From Rutpela maculata (Eukaryota; Arthropoda; Insecta; Coleoptera; Cerambycidae), in contig OW386290.2 of the NCBI GenBank assembly GCA_936432065.2, forward strand, positions 131,486,677 through 131,550,676: a stretch of DNA of 64,000 bases, given 5' to 3'. The stretch's first letter is position 1; every line of letters starts with the position of its first letter. The position numbers were made by a program, and so were the translations under genes. Positions 46,301 to 55,589 of this stretch are shown here, piece after piece. The notes under the pieces were generated by a model that worked only from the letters and a program-made list of their open reading frames with translations, was not told where the DNA came from and made no database searches.

Positions 46301-48721
46301 TCGGCGAAAAAGAGTATTTCTGCCAAATTTCACGTTTCTAGATCTAACAGTTTCCGAAAAGCCTAAAACCTCCCTCCTCGTTCACCACTTCGGGAGTCTC
46401 TTTTTAAAAATCGTCGAATACGTGTCTTCTTATTTCCTCAGAGGAATCCATCGCTTCTAGATCTAACCATTTCTGAAATAGACTAAAATTTTAACCCACG
46501 TGAATGCGCAGTGGCCTCTTGGGGGTCGAATTTCGACAAATCCCTCATAGTGGTTGTATACGTCATTCGAGGAACCTCTATGCAAAATTTGAAGATACTT
46601 TTGTAGCGAGAAATAATAATAAGTTAATAATAAATAAATTTATTTCGGGTCAAAACTATTTTATATGAAGAAAGTATTTTTATTTGCGTATATGAGAAAC
46701 AAATATTCTTGATTCAAAACTTTATTTCTATCTGTGCACAGACATTTTTTACTTGATATCTGAATTCGGCGTGTTATGAAATGGATTTCTGTACATTTTT
46801 ATTTCTTTATAATTATTAAAAATGATTGCCCGATTATAATACACCTATTTGATTAAATCAAAAAGATATAATTAGGTGGGTTTCTATTATACAATGTGGT
46901 ATATATATGATATATTAAATAAACACTTAGTGGTCGTGGTATTCATTGTCAAATGCCAACACAAAACTAATTTCTTGAGGGCAATGCGTTTTAATTGGTA
47001 TTTCTGCTATAATGAATACATATAACTAAATTGTGGCAATATCTGCATTAAATAATAAATATCTACTTTAGTAAACTCTCGGCCCTCGATAAGAAAATTT
47101 GCAATATAAAATACCTAGATAAATGAGGATTAATACTTACCAATATTATTGACTTATAATTATTATTCTTTGTAATACGAACAAATTATTAGAATATTCA
47201 GTCGAAACACAATAAAAGTGATAATATAAGATATAAACTGTCAAGCACTAAGAACATGTAAGAATTACCATGCTTAAAAAACTAATTCCAGACGAATTAC
47301 ATCATGCGCCACTGTATGCGATGGTTTGTACGCGCAGATTATATGGACAACAGACACGGAAAACTATTTGTAAATTGCAAAAACCAGACTTTACCACATT
47401 TACGATTCAATACGAACTCGTTATTGTCGCTTATTGCTCTTTTATTGCCCATTATTGCTGACTTATTGCCGTTTATTGCCCCATATTGCCAGTTATTTTC
47501 AAGTATTGCCTTTAATTGCCATATATTACTCTTTATTGCCACTTATTTCCTATCTATTGCCGACGATTTGTACAGTATTACCACCAGTGAGAAGCCCCTC
47601 GAAGAGACCAAACATTCTTTTGTTTTACTTTGTTATCTTCAATTCATGTCAACGATCTTGTATCAAAATGAAGCCAAATTAAAGTAACGGTAATCACAAT
47701 GATCGTCATAAAGTGAAAAGAAGTTATGCAAATGGTACTGAAAAGACGAGAAATGCCAAAGCGAAGAAAATTAGACTCTGTTCTTGCAAATACCAACTGA
47801 TTAGACACTTTTTCACTCCATCCGCGAATTCCGACAATTAAAAAAAGATAATTGAAAGTGAAATTCAAATATCTTATTATTTTCCTTTAATATTAAGAGG
47901 AAACTCTCTTTCACTGCCCTTGAATGGGCCCTCATCTGATTACTGCCCCAGGGCCCCATCAACCCTAAATCCGTCCCTGAATGCAGATGTGCAATATTTA
48001 AACCACAGTCAAACAGCAAGATTTAAATATGTGGAACTTAAGACCAGATTACAATGGTATAAAGGCATATCAAAAGGAAAAAGACAAGCCGATAGTTATT
48101 AAAGTAATAAACCTACAAGAATAGCAGTGACTATGCAAAAACTGTTTTATATGATTAATTATCTACTACATCCTCCAATCATTGAACACGTATGCATAAT
48201 TACTACGTATTTGGCCCTGAGTTTATTACTTAAGGTATTAATAGGCTTTTGTTAATTTCAACCTACGTTATTTCTGAGTGTTCAATTCCAAACAATAAAA
48301 TAAGGCAAACGAATTTGTTCCAAATAAATATTTATCCATGTAATAAGAGATAAAGCTTGTGATTATGTTTCCTAAGTTTAAACCCACCTTGGATCTGAAT
48401 CTTATGAGAGCCATTTTCTAGGCTCTGCAAAATTTTTGTGTAACATTCTTCATAAGCATTCCTCAACCATTCTTTATACTGATTTTCCGGTGTCTTCTCC
48501 ACCGGTTTTAGCGGCACTACTTCAATCAGCATTTGCTTTTCTTTTAAAAGGCTTGTAAATATTAATTCCAGGGCAAGTAAACATGAAGGCTGGTCTGCCC
48601 CACACTCGAAATGCCTCACTATCTCGGCCAGACATTCCGAATTCTTCTTGGAATTTAAAAATTCTTGTGCCTTTAACCTTAACTGTTTGGATATCTTCAT
48701 GGGCTTTTCGAGTTGAGACAT
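27981..48721 (-). CDS. NOC4L: nucleolar complex protein 4 homologue, four exons
   Basis: Noc4 works with Nop14 in the nucleolus in 40S subunit assembly and export. Join, read on the - strand: 48721-48388, 40678-40349, 36585-36108, 28329-27981. This gives 496 residues (human about 516), with phases 1, 1 and 2 all agreeing. The N-terminal third is helical. The CBF/Mak21 domain (about residues 283-440) is strongly conserved, with LDVGGPVSLLALQGIF, YNLDYPHIFGKLYSMFEP, YKARLFYLSDLFLSS and LPEILVAAFAKRLARLAL. SSLWELQTLQHHVLPSVA follows in the last exon. The start is taken at MSQLEK (48721); an in-frame ATG seven codons upstream (48742) is possible but less likely. Introns of 7709, 3763 and 7778 bp are unusually large and packed with transposon relics. 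All donors are GT and all acceptors AG. Confidence 0.95.
28570..29147 (+). mobile_element. element B, copy 1 (NOC4L intron 3)
   Basis: Runs from TGCCCAAGGAATCACTAATT to CTTCCACTGGATGTGGAAGT. Inverted terminal motif (ACTTCCAC[AG]TCCAG). Internally it carries G-rich GGTAGTGGGGTGGGGGTGG, ACGGTTCCAGAGTAAAC and CCGACAGACAGA blocks. No ORF. Other copies are at 29236-29872, 38197-38524 and 60727-61410. Confidence 0.8.
29236..29872 (+). mobile_element. element B, copy 2
   Basis: Same order of blocks as copy 1, with termini ACTTCCACATCCAG (29258) and CTGGACGTGGAAGT (29872). Lies about 90 bp from copy 1 in the same orientation. Confidence 0.85.
30061..33297 (+). repeat. 1.56-kb tandem duplication in NOC4L intron 3
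   Basis: Unit 1 (30061-31615) and unit 2 (31616-33297) begin ATTTGCCGAAAATTGAGCGG and end CCCTAAGCTAAAATT. They are nearly identical. Unit 2 has an extra stretch of about 100 bp near 32400-32535. Unit 1 lacks 21 bp between two CAAG words that unit 2 keeps at 31682-31705. Each unit contains two inner 260-bp repeats (CAACCAGACATTCTAAC.. AACCACCCCCTCCCT) and one diverged arm of palindrome P. Confidence 0.9.
31618..31815 (+). other. conserved short frame in tandem units
   Basis: 65 codons, IERFQRCRDKTIQKHFMHYK then DDAKLDTRRIVKKAGVPTR, ending at TAA. The unit-1 copy (30061-30240) is frameshifted by the 21-bp loss plus a base change. It could be the remnant of a transposon ORF; I do not recognise the family. 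The 85-codon mirror frames at 30437-30694 and 32009-32266 (- strand) lie over inner repeats and are not called. Confidence 0.25.
34020..34400. mobile_element. palindromic MITE, NOC4L intron 3
   Basis: GCGGCCAATCTATATGTATGG..ACCCATATTAAAATAAAGAC (34031-34073) is inverted at 34340-34395 (GTCTTCATTTTAATATGGGT..TTGGCCGGC). The arms extend inward with mismatches, and the centre is near 34210. The 84-codon frame across it is incidental. Confidence 0.7.
34401..35917. other. NOC4L intron 3, unassigned
   Basis: Mostly AT-rich and non-coding. A 47-codon open stretch at 35005-35148 (IERQICEEESENRSLYVEAP..) has protein-like composition but no ATG, splice sites or family. 35480-35560 (GTCAAAGTTTATAAATTGAGTG) is the inverse of 31264-31300 (CACTCAATTTATAAACTTGACG). 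Confidence 0.35.
35918..36048 (-). pseudogene. LINE reverse transcriptase motif-C fragment
   Basis: The - strand reads SFADDTAIFYSSESWELLKE, the FADD active-site box (36013-36024) and its usual C-terminal flank in Jockey/R1-type RTs. It is only about 43 codons long and truncated at both sides. It ends 60 bases from the NOC4L exon-3 donor. Confidence 0.8.
36108..36585 (-). CDS. NOC4L: NOC4L exon 3, CBF/Mak21 domain
   Basis: Acceptor CGTTTTAG, donor GTAGGT. Codes residues 222-380 and part of 381. It carries most of the CBF domain, including the very conserved VAAFAKRLARLAL. A LINE relic lies only 60 bases beyond the donor. Confidence 0.96.
37469..37535. repeat. perfect 28-bp hairpin
   Basis: The arm AAAATAAGAACCACAGAGTA.. 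(37469-37496) is exactly inverted at 37508-37535, with an 11-base loop ACACGGAGGCT. The perfection suggests a recent event or a working cruciform; it may be a very small MITE. Confidence 0.9.
38197..38524 (+). mobile_element. element B, copy 3, truncated
   Basis: Starts CCCAAGGAATCACTACTTCC like the other copies and keeps the G-rich block. It is cut at TTGTATACAG, where the CAGGGTGTTTCG element begins. Confidence 0.8.
38526..39600. mobile_element. nested mariner-type palindrome (CAGGGTGTTTCG)
   Basis: CAGGGTGTTTCGAAAAGATT at 38527 is inverted at 39213-39232 (AATCTTTTCAAAACACC). A longer outer pair, 38630-39000 and 39237-39590, also shares CACCCTGTATCTTGAAAAC ends. So two related elements with CAGGGTG-type ends are inserted one in another. 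No ORF survives; open frames there mirror each other. Confidence 0.75.
40349..40678 (-). CDS. NOC4L: NOC4L exon 2
   Basis: Acceptor TTTTTTAG (read on -), donor GTAAGT. Codes residues 112-221 (GLSTAMNILSHEGKYPLE to LLCGNENG). Helical repeat region before the CBF domain. Confidence 0.93.
40895..42202 (+). pseudogene. non-LTR (Jockey/CR1-like) reverse transcriptase, broken
   Basis: Successive frames show RT motifs in order: IPVYKKGHTIEIENYRQISM and SVFSKIFERLF (motifs 1-2), SQHGFRSNKSTE, LLFDLSKAFDTVDK (motif A, catalytic Asp), a GGTP-type block near 41460, FADD (motif C, 41547-41558), then LLGTHLDSKLSWDLHIEQV. Frames shift at about 41140, 41470 and 41660. The endonuclease end is absent. The 3' part stops exactly where palindrome P begins (42203). 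Confidence 0.9.
42203..44430. mobile_element. palindrome family P, two tandem copies
   Basis: Outer inverted termini AAGAGGAGACAATGCCAATC and GATTGGTGTTGTCTCCTCTT. Two palindromes lie side by side, with centres near 43063 and 43783, and the first lacks its outer right arm (junction near 43247). Conserved landmarks are as in copy 1 (11998-13305). A MITE sits in the first left arm. Confidence 0.88.
42451..42664. mobile_element. MITE inside palindrome P
   Basis: TAGATCATTTTC at the left and GAAAATGATCTA at the right, with inner GGAGGGTACCC / GGGTGCCCTCC. The other P arms read CCTAATAAAATAGGAC straight through this site, so it is an insertion. The duplicated target is short and TA-rich. Confidence 0.85.
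45774..45848. repeat. hairpin of about 75 bp
   Basis: CAGCAAAATAGTAGATTGACTGCC is mirrored by GGCAGTGAATCTATTTTGCTGCTG around GCGGCTGATAGGAACTCAGCC. The left arm's first half recurs at 21704-21725. Confidence 0.75.
46211..46252. repeat. perfect 42-bp hairpin
   Basis: CCTGCCTAGGCTGGAAAGT is followed almost at once by its exact inverse ACTTTCCAGCCTAGGCAGG. The spacer is only GAAT. Confidence 0.9.
48388..48721 (-). CDS. NOC4L: NOC4L exon 1
   Basis: Codes residues 1-111 (MSQLEKPMKISKQLR to SHKIQIQ) and ends AAG|GTGGGT in phase 1. It contains the Noc4-like NQYKEWLRNAYEECYTKIL helix. Confidence 0.92.
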
Positions 48722-49472
48722 TTTATTACCGAAAATACGCAATAAAAGGATTGACCTCCACTAGATGAGGTTATGTAGTCAAAGGAGGAGCGGTACAGTT
48801 TACTTTTTATCATTGGCAGCACTGCAGCACAGAAGAAGATTTCTTCCAGCGTCGTACTCAGAGACTGGAAAAGTAGGCGTGATAAATGGTCCCGACATAT
48901 TCGACCTTGGTATGTAACTAGTCCACCATGGGCGTCACTAACATAGTGTTATAGAATTTGCTAATATTTTAAAAATGTATAGAACAGCATTTACTCGGTT
49001 TTTAAATATAATTTAATTTATTAGTACTTACACAGTAATTTGGCTGATAGATTTGAGCTCAACTAATAATATAACAGTAAAAGAAACAATATTCATTCAT
49101 TAATTGTAACCCTCAGAGCAGTACTCTTCTGTAACTAGGGCCAACAAATTCACCCCCACTGTGTCCCTTGAACTATTGTTGTAGGACAAAACAAACCATA
49201 CGTACTAAATTGGGATTGCTCCTCTACGTGACTAATGAGAGTAGGTTTGTTCAAAAGGCCTGCAAAGGCATATACCAGTGCAATGTATCTCTCTTCAACT
49301 CATGTATAGTCTTATTCTATCTCCTTCTGCTCTCGGCACTGGTGCAAAGAGTGCGGGGATTTTGAACAAACCTAATAAATGATTCCCTAGATACAGATAC
49401 AGAGAGATCCACAAAAGAACTAGTGATGGAAATCGAAAACGATCGAATCGAATGATTTCAAAAATCGAATAG
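48722..49472. promoter_or_regulatory. NOC4L upstream region
   Basis: The first ~150 bases beyond the NOC4L start must hold its promoter and 5' UTR. No TATA or initiator is clear. The rest to 49472 is AT-rich, with no gene recognised. Confidence 0.4.
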
Positions 49473-50406
49473 CCCTAATAGCACAACATTGTCCTGTGGA
49501 CATCTGAAGGACGTCCTCGACGGACATACAGTACATCCGATGTACGTTCGTTTTTGGTTCAAAGTGCATCCGATGGGCAGCTGAAGGACGTGCAAATGTC
49601 ACAACTTGGGACAATATTTGTACATTCTAATTATTTAGAAAAAAAAAAACAGGAATGAGCAGGGATCGAACTGTTGATCTCGTGATTTGTAACTCGATGT
49701 TCTGTCTCTCGGCCACCAACTTGGCTTATTAGTGGATACTTAAAGACTGTACAGTTGACTAATATAACTATTCATTTCAAAATGTAGAAGGAACCTATTT
49801 GAATGTTTAATAAATATTTAGTATCAAATAATATCATTAATAATTTACAAAAAAGATTAAATTTAAATTATTAATGATAAATTACAAATTACTGTAAAAA
49901 ATAAACTACAAATTTTACAGAAATAACGGTCAAATGTAAACAAAAACATTGTAAAATTGAAAAATCGGTTTTGTTAACGTTTTTTTGTTTTTATATTAAA
50001 TAGACGTCCTGCTGTTGTCCCTATAGGGACCTAAAATGTGCGTACTTGCCGAAGGACGTCCGTTGCGGCACATATGTTGGACGTTAAGTGTGCTATTCGC
50101 TGGTATGTATACATATTTCGGAAACGTGTTGGAGAGAAAGCGGTATGGAGATATTATCATTTATTGCAAAAATATAATATATAAATCAACGGACACGAAA
50201 AGGACGTCCATCTCCTGTCCCTATATGGACATAAAATGTACATACTTCCCGTACATAAAATGGACATACAGAGGACGTCCATTCCGTACAATTTCAAAGT
50301 AAATCCGATGATAAACGTCCGATAGGCGTCCAGTTTATGTCCATGGACGTCAGTACATTAAATGGACATAAAACGGACGTCCGGCGGACATCGTGTGCTA
50401 TTAGGG
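49473..50406. mobile_element. TIR element with GGACGTCC/GGACAT repeats
   Basis: Termini CCCTAATAGCACA are inverted at both ends, flanked by AG on each side. Subterminal regions (49490-49600 and 50180-50395) are dense in GGACGTCC, GGACAT and ATGTCC words, a likely transposase-binding array. It encloses a tRNA-like sequence. Open frames here are made of the repeats. I cannot name the superfamily. Confidence 0.8.
49655..49732 (-). tRNA. tRNA-like sequence (probably pseudo-tRNA or SINE head)
   Basis: On the - strand AGTTGGTGGCCGAG (A-box-like) is followed about 40 bases later by AGTTCGATCC (B-box) and then by a T10 Pol III stop. The order and spacing fit a tRNA, but the acceptor stem does not pair convincingly. 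Not called as functional. Confidence 0.45.
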
Positions 50407-50638
50407 AGGTACTGCAGTACTGCTGCCACCTCTTCTGGCATTTTACGATCGCCCTCAACGTTGTGCGACAAAGAAAGAATAAACCCCACAATACTTCTGT
50501 CCTTCAGTTTCCTGGTCAATCCTTGGATAAAGCCGGCGCCACATATGCGTAGACGAATATTTGTTCATTTTCACGAACGTTGGTATTCAAATAAAGTTCA
50601 TGTATATGTAGACAATTATTTGCTAAACACTGTATCCA

Positions 50639-50913
50639 AACCATCGAAATAAATAACATACTGGAAGGCGCACTACAATATGCTTTGCGTATAGGAAGCA
50701 ACTGAAGCAGAAAGGGAAACTCGCGTGCACCATTCTGTCCTTGCCTGTCAAAATCTAATTGGTTGGTGACAAAATCTGATTGGTTGAAGGAAACGTAGAC
50801 TCTATATCCGCCTCGTTCCCACTACTGAAAAAGAAGGTGCACGCGCGTTTCTCTCCTCCCTTCACTTTCTGTGGTCCAGTGCGCCTTCCAGTATGTTATT
50901 TATTTCGATGATC
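50639..50913. mobile_element. foldback MITE, 275 bp
   Basis: AAATAAATAACATACTGGAA..GGCGCACT (left) is inverted at AGTGCGCC..TTCCAGTATGTTATTTATTT (right), more than 30 bp nearly perfect. Inner arms pair weakly through GTGCAC and AGAGAAA blocks. No ORF. Confidence 0.9.
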
Positions 50914-51649
50914 CAAACTCGGACTATATTCGTTATTTTTGTCAGATTTAAAATTCAAGAATACCCCACGAATATAGCAGCTAGTTGCAAGACTCCTACG
51001 AAATTCTCGCACAACCAATCTATATAACTTTTGCAGAAACTATAGAAAGAGAAGCTATATTAGTAGGCCCCCTGTCTCTGTCGCCTGTATACATAATTTT
51101 ACAAGTGTGAGGGAGACAAATGATCCTTCCTGATGGCTTCTATCTCTGTAGTTTTCTGCGAAAGAAAAGCTTTGAGCATAAGCTTTGAGAAACAGGAACC
51201 ATAATATGTGTAAATCATAGATTAAAGAATCTTAATCAGTCAGGTCTTCTGTGATCAGACCACAAATAAATAAGATAATATACATTTTGGCATACTGTCA
51301 CAAAAACAATAATATTATTATTATTATTAGTTACTTCCATACGGCAGCATGTGCCACGGGTTGCATCAATGCCATGATAAGGATTGAGACAAATATGTAA
51401 TAAAGGGCATATTCTGTTGACTCCATCAGGTGGCACCAGACGTGTTGCTATCTCTTTATCACTTATTGTGTTGTAAGAAAGAGAAGTACACTGTGGTGGA
51501 ATTCAACTGTTGAAATAAATAATACCCCTAAACCAGAATATTATTCATCACAATACGTGTATTTTCAACATCGTTCCCGACGGCTCCATTGCGCAGGACA
51601 TTGGGTGATTTCACTGTATACAAATTAGCTTTTTTGATATTACCAAAAT

Positions 51650-52000
51650 GAAGTACCTACTCCATACATTAAAGCACTTACCAATATTTAAACACCATTC
51701 TTTCATCTATCAACATTTAAAAATTGACGCAAATGATGTCTCAATATTGTTGATTACTAAAAATGGGCTGCTAATTATAGGTTGGATTTCCAACCTACAA
51801 AAATCGCCTTATTTTATTGGGAGAAGATATTTTTTAAAACTTTATGAACATTACATTGAACAAGATTTTAATTGAAAGTATGAGAGCGAAGCGGACATGT
51901 TCATAATAGTGACATAGGTGTATTACTCGGAATATTTTAAAAGATGTGTTTTTGAGGTTAGGTGTTTACCATTAATATGACCGATGACGTCAATAATATG
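51650..52000. mobile_element. palindrome family P, diverged single arm
   Basis: Shares ATATTGTTGATTA, TGCTAATTATAGGTTGGATTTCCAACCTACAAAAA and ACTTTATGAACATTACATTGAAC with the right arm of P copies. Much older than the other copies. Confidence 0.65.
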
Positions 52001-53039
52001 GCTTAGTGTTTTGGGCGGTAAAATTTTAATTCAAATTTAAAAATACTTTTTTTTGGATATTACTCAACTGGTTGTGGAAATTCAAATGTTTTCAGTTATA
52101 ATTAAGTATTACCTTCACAGTCGATGAGATTTTAAAATTTGTGAAAACACCGAATTTGCATTGAGGTCGCTAGGACGAGCATACTTGTAACCTCATTTAC
52201 CTTGATGTTCACTATCAGAACAGCGCCATCTTGCGTATGCTTTCTTTTTTCCACTTTTACGGATATAGTGAAAGCACAACGTGCTTGCTCCTTGTCCATA
52301 TTCTTCATGGTTTTGATCACTTTTTAAAAGTTGTTTTAGGATCTTCTGCTACATCATGTTTAACTTGTTTTTAAATAGTTTAAAATAATCAAGATCGTAG
52401 AGTGTAAAATCAGCATGTTTTTAACGTTCTGTGCAAGTAAGTGAAGTGTGTGTAAATATGACTTTGCTTTCAAGTTTGCTACTAAAACTAGCCTACCCTC
52501 CAAGTCAAGACCTGTGAAGGTAAGTTGCTATTTTTAATTTTAAGTCTCTTTTTAGCCGATCCAAATACAAACTATTGCTAATCCACACCAAGTCAAATAA
52601 ACAACACTTTTAAAACATAAAACTGTATTTTCTTAGGAAGATCTTTACAATAAACATTATTAAATCTGAAAGAACTCAAACAAAGAGAGAATATTATAAA
52701 TCATTTAATGCAAAAATTACAATATTATGATATTTATTGGCATCAAACCCTAAGGCTACGTTACTTAATACATGAGCGCATACAGAAACATTTTTGGTTT
52801 CAAACATACTATTTACAAATTGTTAATACAGATTATTTGGAATATAACGGAAAATACTTGTATAAATAGTGCCTATCTAATACATAGAAAATAAAAACAC
52901 ACCTTATGCTAGTCTTTAGAAAAAGTTCAAATTTTTAAGCACTTTAATTCACATAAATAAGTAAGCTAGCAATTTAATAAAAAAATATAGTTAACAAAGA
53001 AATGAAAATTTTAATCTTACAATTTCCCACACAGGAAAA
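52001..53039. other. intergenic, unassigned
   Basis: A 62-codon - strand frame (52132-52320) has mixed composition but no family. At 52459-52518 on + an ATG-led stretch ends AAG|GTAAGT, a good donor, so a first exon of an unseen gene is possible but unproven. Confidence 0.3.
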
Positions 53040-53189
53040 ACCTAAACAATCTTGGTTTAAATACACTAAAAAATTTTATTAGTACAGTGTACAGCTTTGT
53101 AGTTTAAAATTTAAACAGTTTGTACAAAACATAGTCTTAAGTCTAAGTTTTTTTTTAAGCTGGTAACTGTAGTTTCTTTCCTTTGAGAA
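53040..53189 (-). other. candidate terminal exon of an unknown gene
   Basis: The - strand shows a strong acceptor tract (TTTTGTTTGTTTTTGTTTCAG) ending at 53190. Then comes a short frame LKGKKLQLPA and a stop, followed by AT-rich sequence with AATAAA (inverse at 53073). I cannot find upstream exons, so it may be chance. Confidence 0.25.
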
Positions 53190-53221
53190 CTGAAACAAAA
53201 ACAAACAAAATTACTTAATCG

Positions 53222-53389
53222 TTAATTACTTTTAGGCTCAGTACTTTCACTTAAGTATAAATAGACTTTATCCGATGAATAACAATTTGATGGATAAGAA
53301 AACCAGAGCTTGTTATCTCTAAAATAACTTGCATCCATACTTTCATTCAAAATATACCCTCCCGAAGGAACTAAAGGTGCCTGAGCCAT
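53222..53389 (-). other. 55-codon open frame, unknown
   Basis: ATG at 53389 (MAQAPLVPSGGYILNESMDA..) to TAA at 53222-53224, with balanced protein-like composition. If the hAT element at 53469-55589 is removed, the same frame continues upstream for about 40 more codons with two stops (..NETMQAQETKNQNVAIWEQ..). It may be a decayed exon. No family recognised. Confidence 0.25.
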
Positions 53390-53468
53390 GGCACATTATA
53401 TGGTGAATACGCACCGTTGACACATGAACCAAATATTGTGTCAAAATAGACATTGCTCCCAAATGGCA

Positions 53469-55589
53469 CAGTGGCGAAATTTCAATTTTTTTCTCGTCTG
53501 TGGCACATGGGACCCACAACAATATGGGAAATAACATCTAGAGAAGCACTTCTCTAATGGCCAATCAAAAATTTTGAAAAAGCAATTTGTGAAATTTTTT
53601 TTTTAAATTCGGTTGCCACCCCTGGTCCTGGTCTAGGGACTCCTGATTAATTTTTTTTTTTTTGTCATATACATTTGACTTTTCATAAAAATACAACAGT
53701 AGGTTTTGGAGTTTATGAAAATATTTTCATTACTAACTGAGATACAACGAATTGAAATTTTGTAATTTGTTAAATTGTAAATTACAACATTTCAGTTCAT
53801 TTAGTGGAGTCAATAGATTTTCACTTCCGAAAAATTCTGGGAAGTGGTAACTTTTGAGAATACATCTCTGAACATGTCAGGAACAACATACCAAAAGTTA
53901 CCAACAATAGTCCTTGAGCGTAATTTGTTATTAAACAAATTAGGTGCAAAATACCAGAGCCGCGTTTTTTGTTTTCGGTCAAACAATAGAGACACCGCCG
54001 TGTCACTGACCGGTTTAACTAAATATCTCGTATATCTGCTTGTCATTTCAGCATGGGGTCAATGTCTTCGATTTATTTAGCTATTATTGTAGTGTGATTT
54101 GATTAAAACCAAAAAATCACTTCTATCTTATCCAGCTATGGTGTCAGTAGTCTCAATCCCAAGTCTGATAAAGTGGTATGGTTGTACCGCGTTACGTTAG
54201 ATTAGTTAAAGTCACTGGCGGTGCATTTCTACAAAAAAATAAGGCAATTTTTTTGGTCATTTTTTTTTAATTTTTCATTATTTTAACTCCTTTCGGTAGG
54301 GGCAACCTACTGTTAAATTTTCCGCATGTCATGGTAGATCACATTGTAAATATAACTAACTTAAACCACCCATTTATCTGGTTTAAATTGCGTTATTAGA
54401 TCTCTGTAGGTGCGATTTTTAAAGCTTGAAATGTGTACTTTAAGATGATTAAATTAACTCCCTTTTTTTTATGGGTAAAATATGTAAAATTATGGGTAAA
54501 ATAAAAGTTAATAACTTTTATAAAAAATTTATTTAGCCTACCTATGCAGCATACGTTTACAGTAGGACCTCAAAATAAGTAAACCTGATGATGAGAAAAT
54601 TTTGGAATATATATTAACCTATACTTTTCACGAAATTGTGAAAAAATCAAGTTTTTTCGGTAAATCGACTCAATGTTGATTGTTTCTACAATTTTTATCC
54701 TGTTTAAAATATCGAAAACATATTAAAAATATTCACGTAATACAGAGACATGAGTCAAATTATAATGCTTCAATAGAAAGATATTGAAAGTAAAACAATA
54801 TCTTCGAGGGAAGCAGTACGCATCACCTGCGTGCACGCTGCGCTGTGTGTGTTCGCAGAGTATTGTAAAAGTAGTTTAGGCACTTTTTCACAGATCATAT
54901 TGTAATGCTATGTACCTACAATGTCACGTTTTCTCAGCTTTTTAAGTTTTTATGTGAATATTTATATTGTTTTTAATTGAATAGTGTTTTGAATTATTTT
55001 ATTACTTGATGGAAGTCGGCCAGATTGGATCAGTCATTTTGAATTACCTTTTTTTGACATTATAATCTGTTTCAGCGACCTCAGAAACCCCCTTATATGT
55101 CAATTTGAATTCAGTTGCTTAAAAATTTTTCAACTTATAATAATTTTGTTAAAAAAAAACTTTCTTTTTGTTTAAATAATTAATAAACAATTTCCTCACG
55201 ATTATATGTTTATAACTTTTTATTTTAAGCTATGTAAAAGTGATATAAAAGGTTTTAGGAAAATGTAAGCTTCCCATAATTATTCCGAAATAATGCATAT
55301 TTTCAGCTTGTATTGACTCCACTAATTGTATTTCAGTTAATAATGAAAATATTTTCATAAACTCCAAAACTTATTGTTGTATTTTTATGAAAAATCAAAT
55401 GTATGACAAAAGAAAAATTAAACGGGAGTCCTTAAACTCAACGCAACCGAATTAAAAATTTTTTTTTTCACAAACTGCTTTTTCGAAATTTTTGAGGAGT
55501 CATTAGAGAATGTTATTTTCCATATTTCGTGTGGGACCCATGCGCCACAGACGAGGAAAAAAATATTGAAATTTCATCAGCAGCCACTG
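53469..55589. mobile_element. hAT MITE (same family as 24346), split by another element
   Basis: Ends CAGTGGCG and CAGTGGCTGC (inverted), with a perfect 8-bp target duplication AAATGGCA at 53461-53468 and 55590-55597. The body matches 24346-24966 on both flanks (CTCGTCTGTGGC.CATGGGACCC, GAAAATATTTTCATTACTAAC) but is opened at its centre by the insert at 53802-55324. Confidence 0.92.
53802..55324. mobile_element. 1.5-kb TIR element inside the hAT MITE
   Basis: TIR TAGTGGAGTCAATA (15 bp, inverted at TATTGACTCCACTA). The flanks read CATT..ATTG, where the intact MITE copy has CATTG, so the target duplication is probably ATT (3 bp). A further weak inverted GAAAAT..TTCGG block lies inside. No transposase seen; 61-78-codon frames on both strands overlap each other. 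Confidence 0.85.

Larger units (their letters stand above)
44810..47601. mobile_element. nested TIR element with TTATTGCC arrays, 2.8 kb
   Basis: Perfect 18-bp TIR CGAGGGGCTTCTCACTGG and a perfect 8-bp target duplication AAGAGACC (44802-44809 and 47602-47609). Just inside each end is an array of TTATTGCC/TTAATGCC words: about 44850-45010 and 47425-47570. Both arrays run in the same strand direction. No transposase recognised. The CGAGGGG end is not typical hAT, so the superfamily is open. Confidence 0.88.
44558..47979. mobile_element. hAT element, 3.4 kb, NOC4L intron 1
   Basis: TIR-like ends CAGTGCCGGATTTATG and (inverted) CAGGGACGGATTTAGG, with a perfect 8-bp target duplication AATGCAGA at 44550-44557 and 47980-47987. 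GGGGCCTGGCCC / GGGCCC boxes lie next to the ends. The interior is mostly the nested element at 44810-47601. No hAT transposase motif found. Confidence 0.92.

Noticed and set aside
47304..47687. 127-codon frame
   Set aside because: Mostly the translation of the TTATTGCC array; repetitive Leu/Ile-rich peptide.
50036..50652. Several frames of 65-96 codons
   Set aside because: They are translations of the GGACGTCC/GGACAT subterminal repeats on both strands.
52459..52518. Short ATG-led stretch ending in a GTAAGT donor, considered as a first exon
   Set aside because: An in-frame stop occurs before the donor and no following exon is recognisable.
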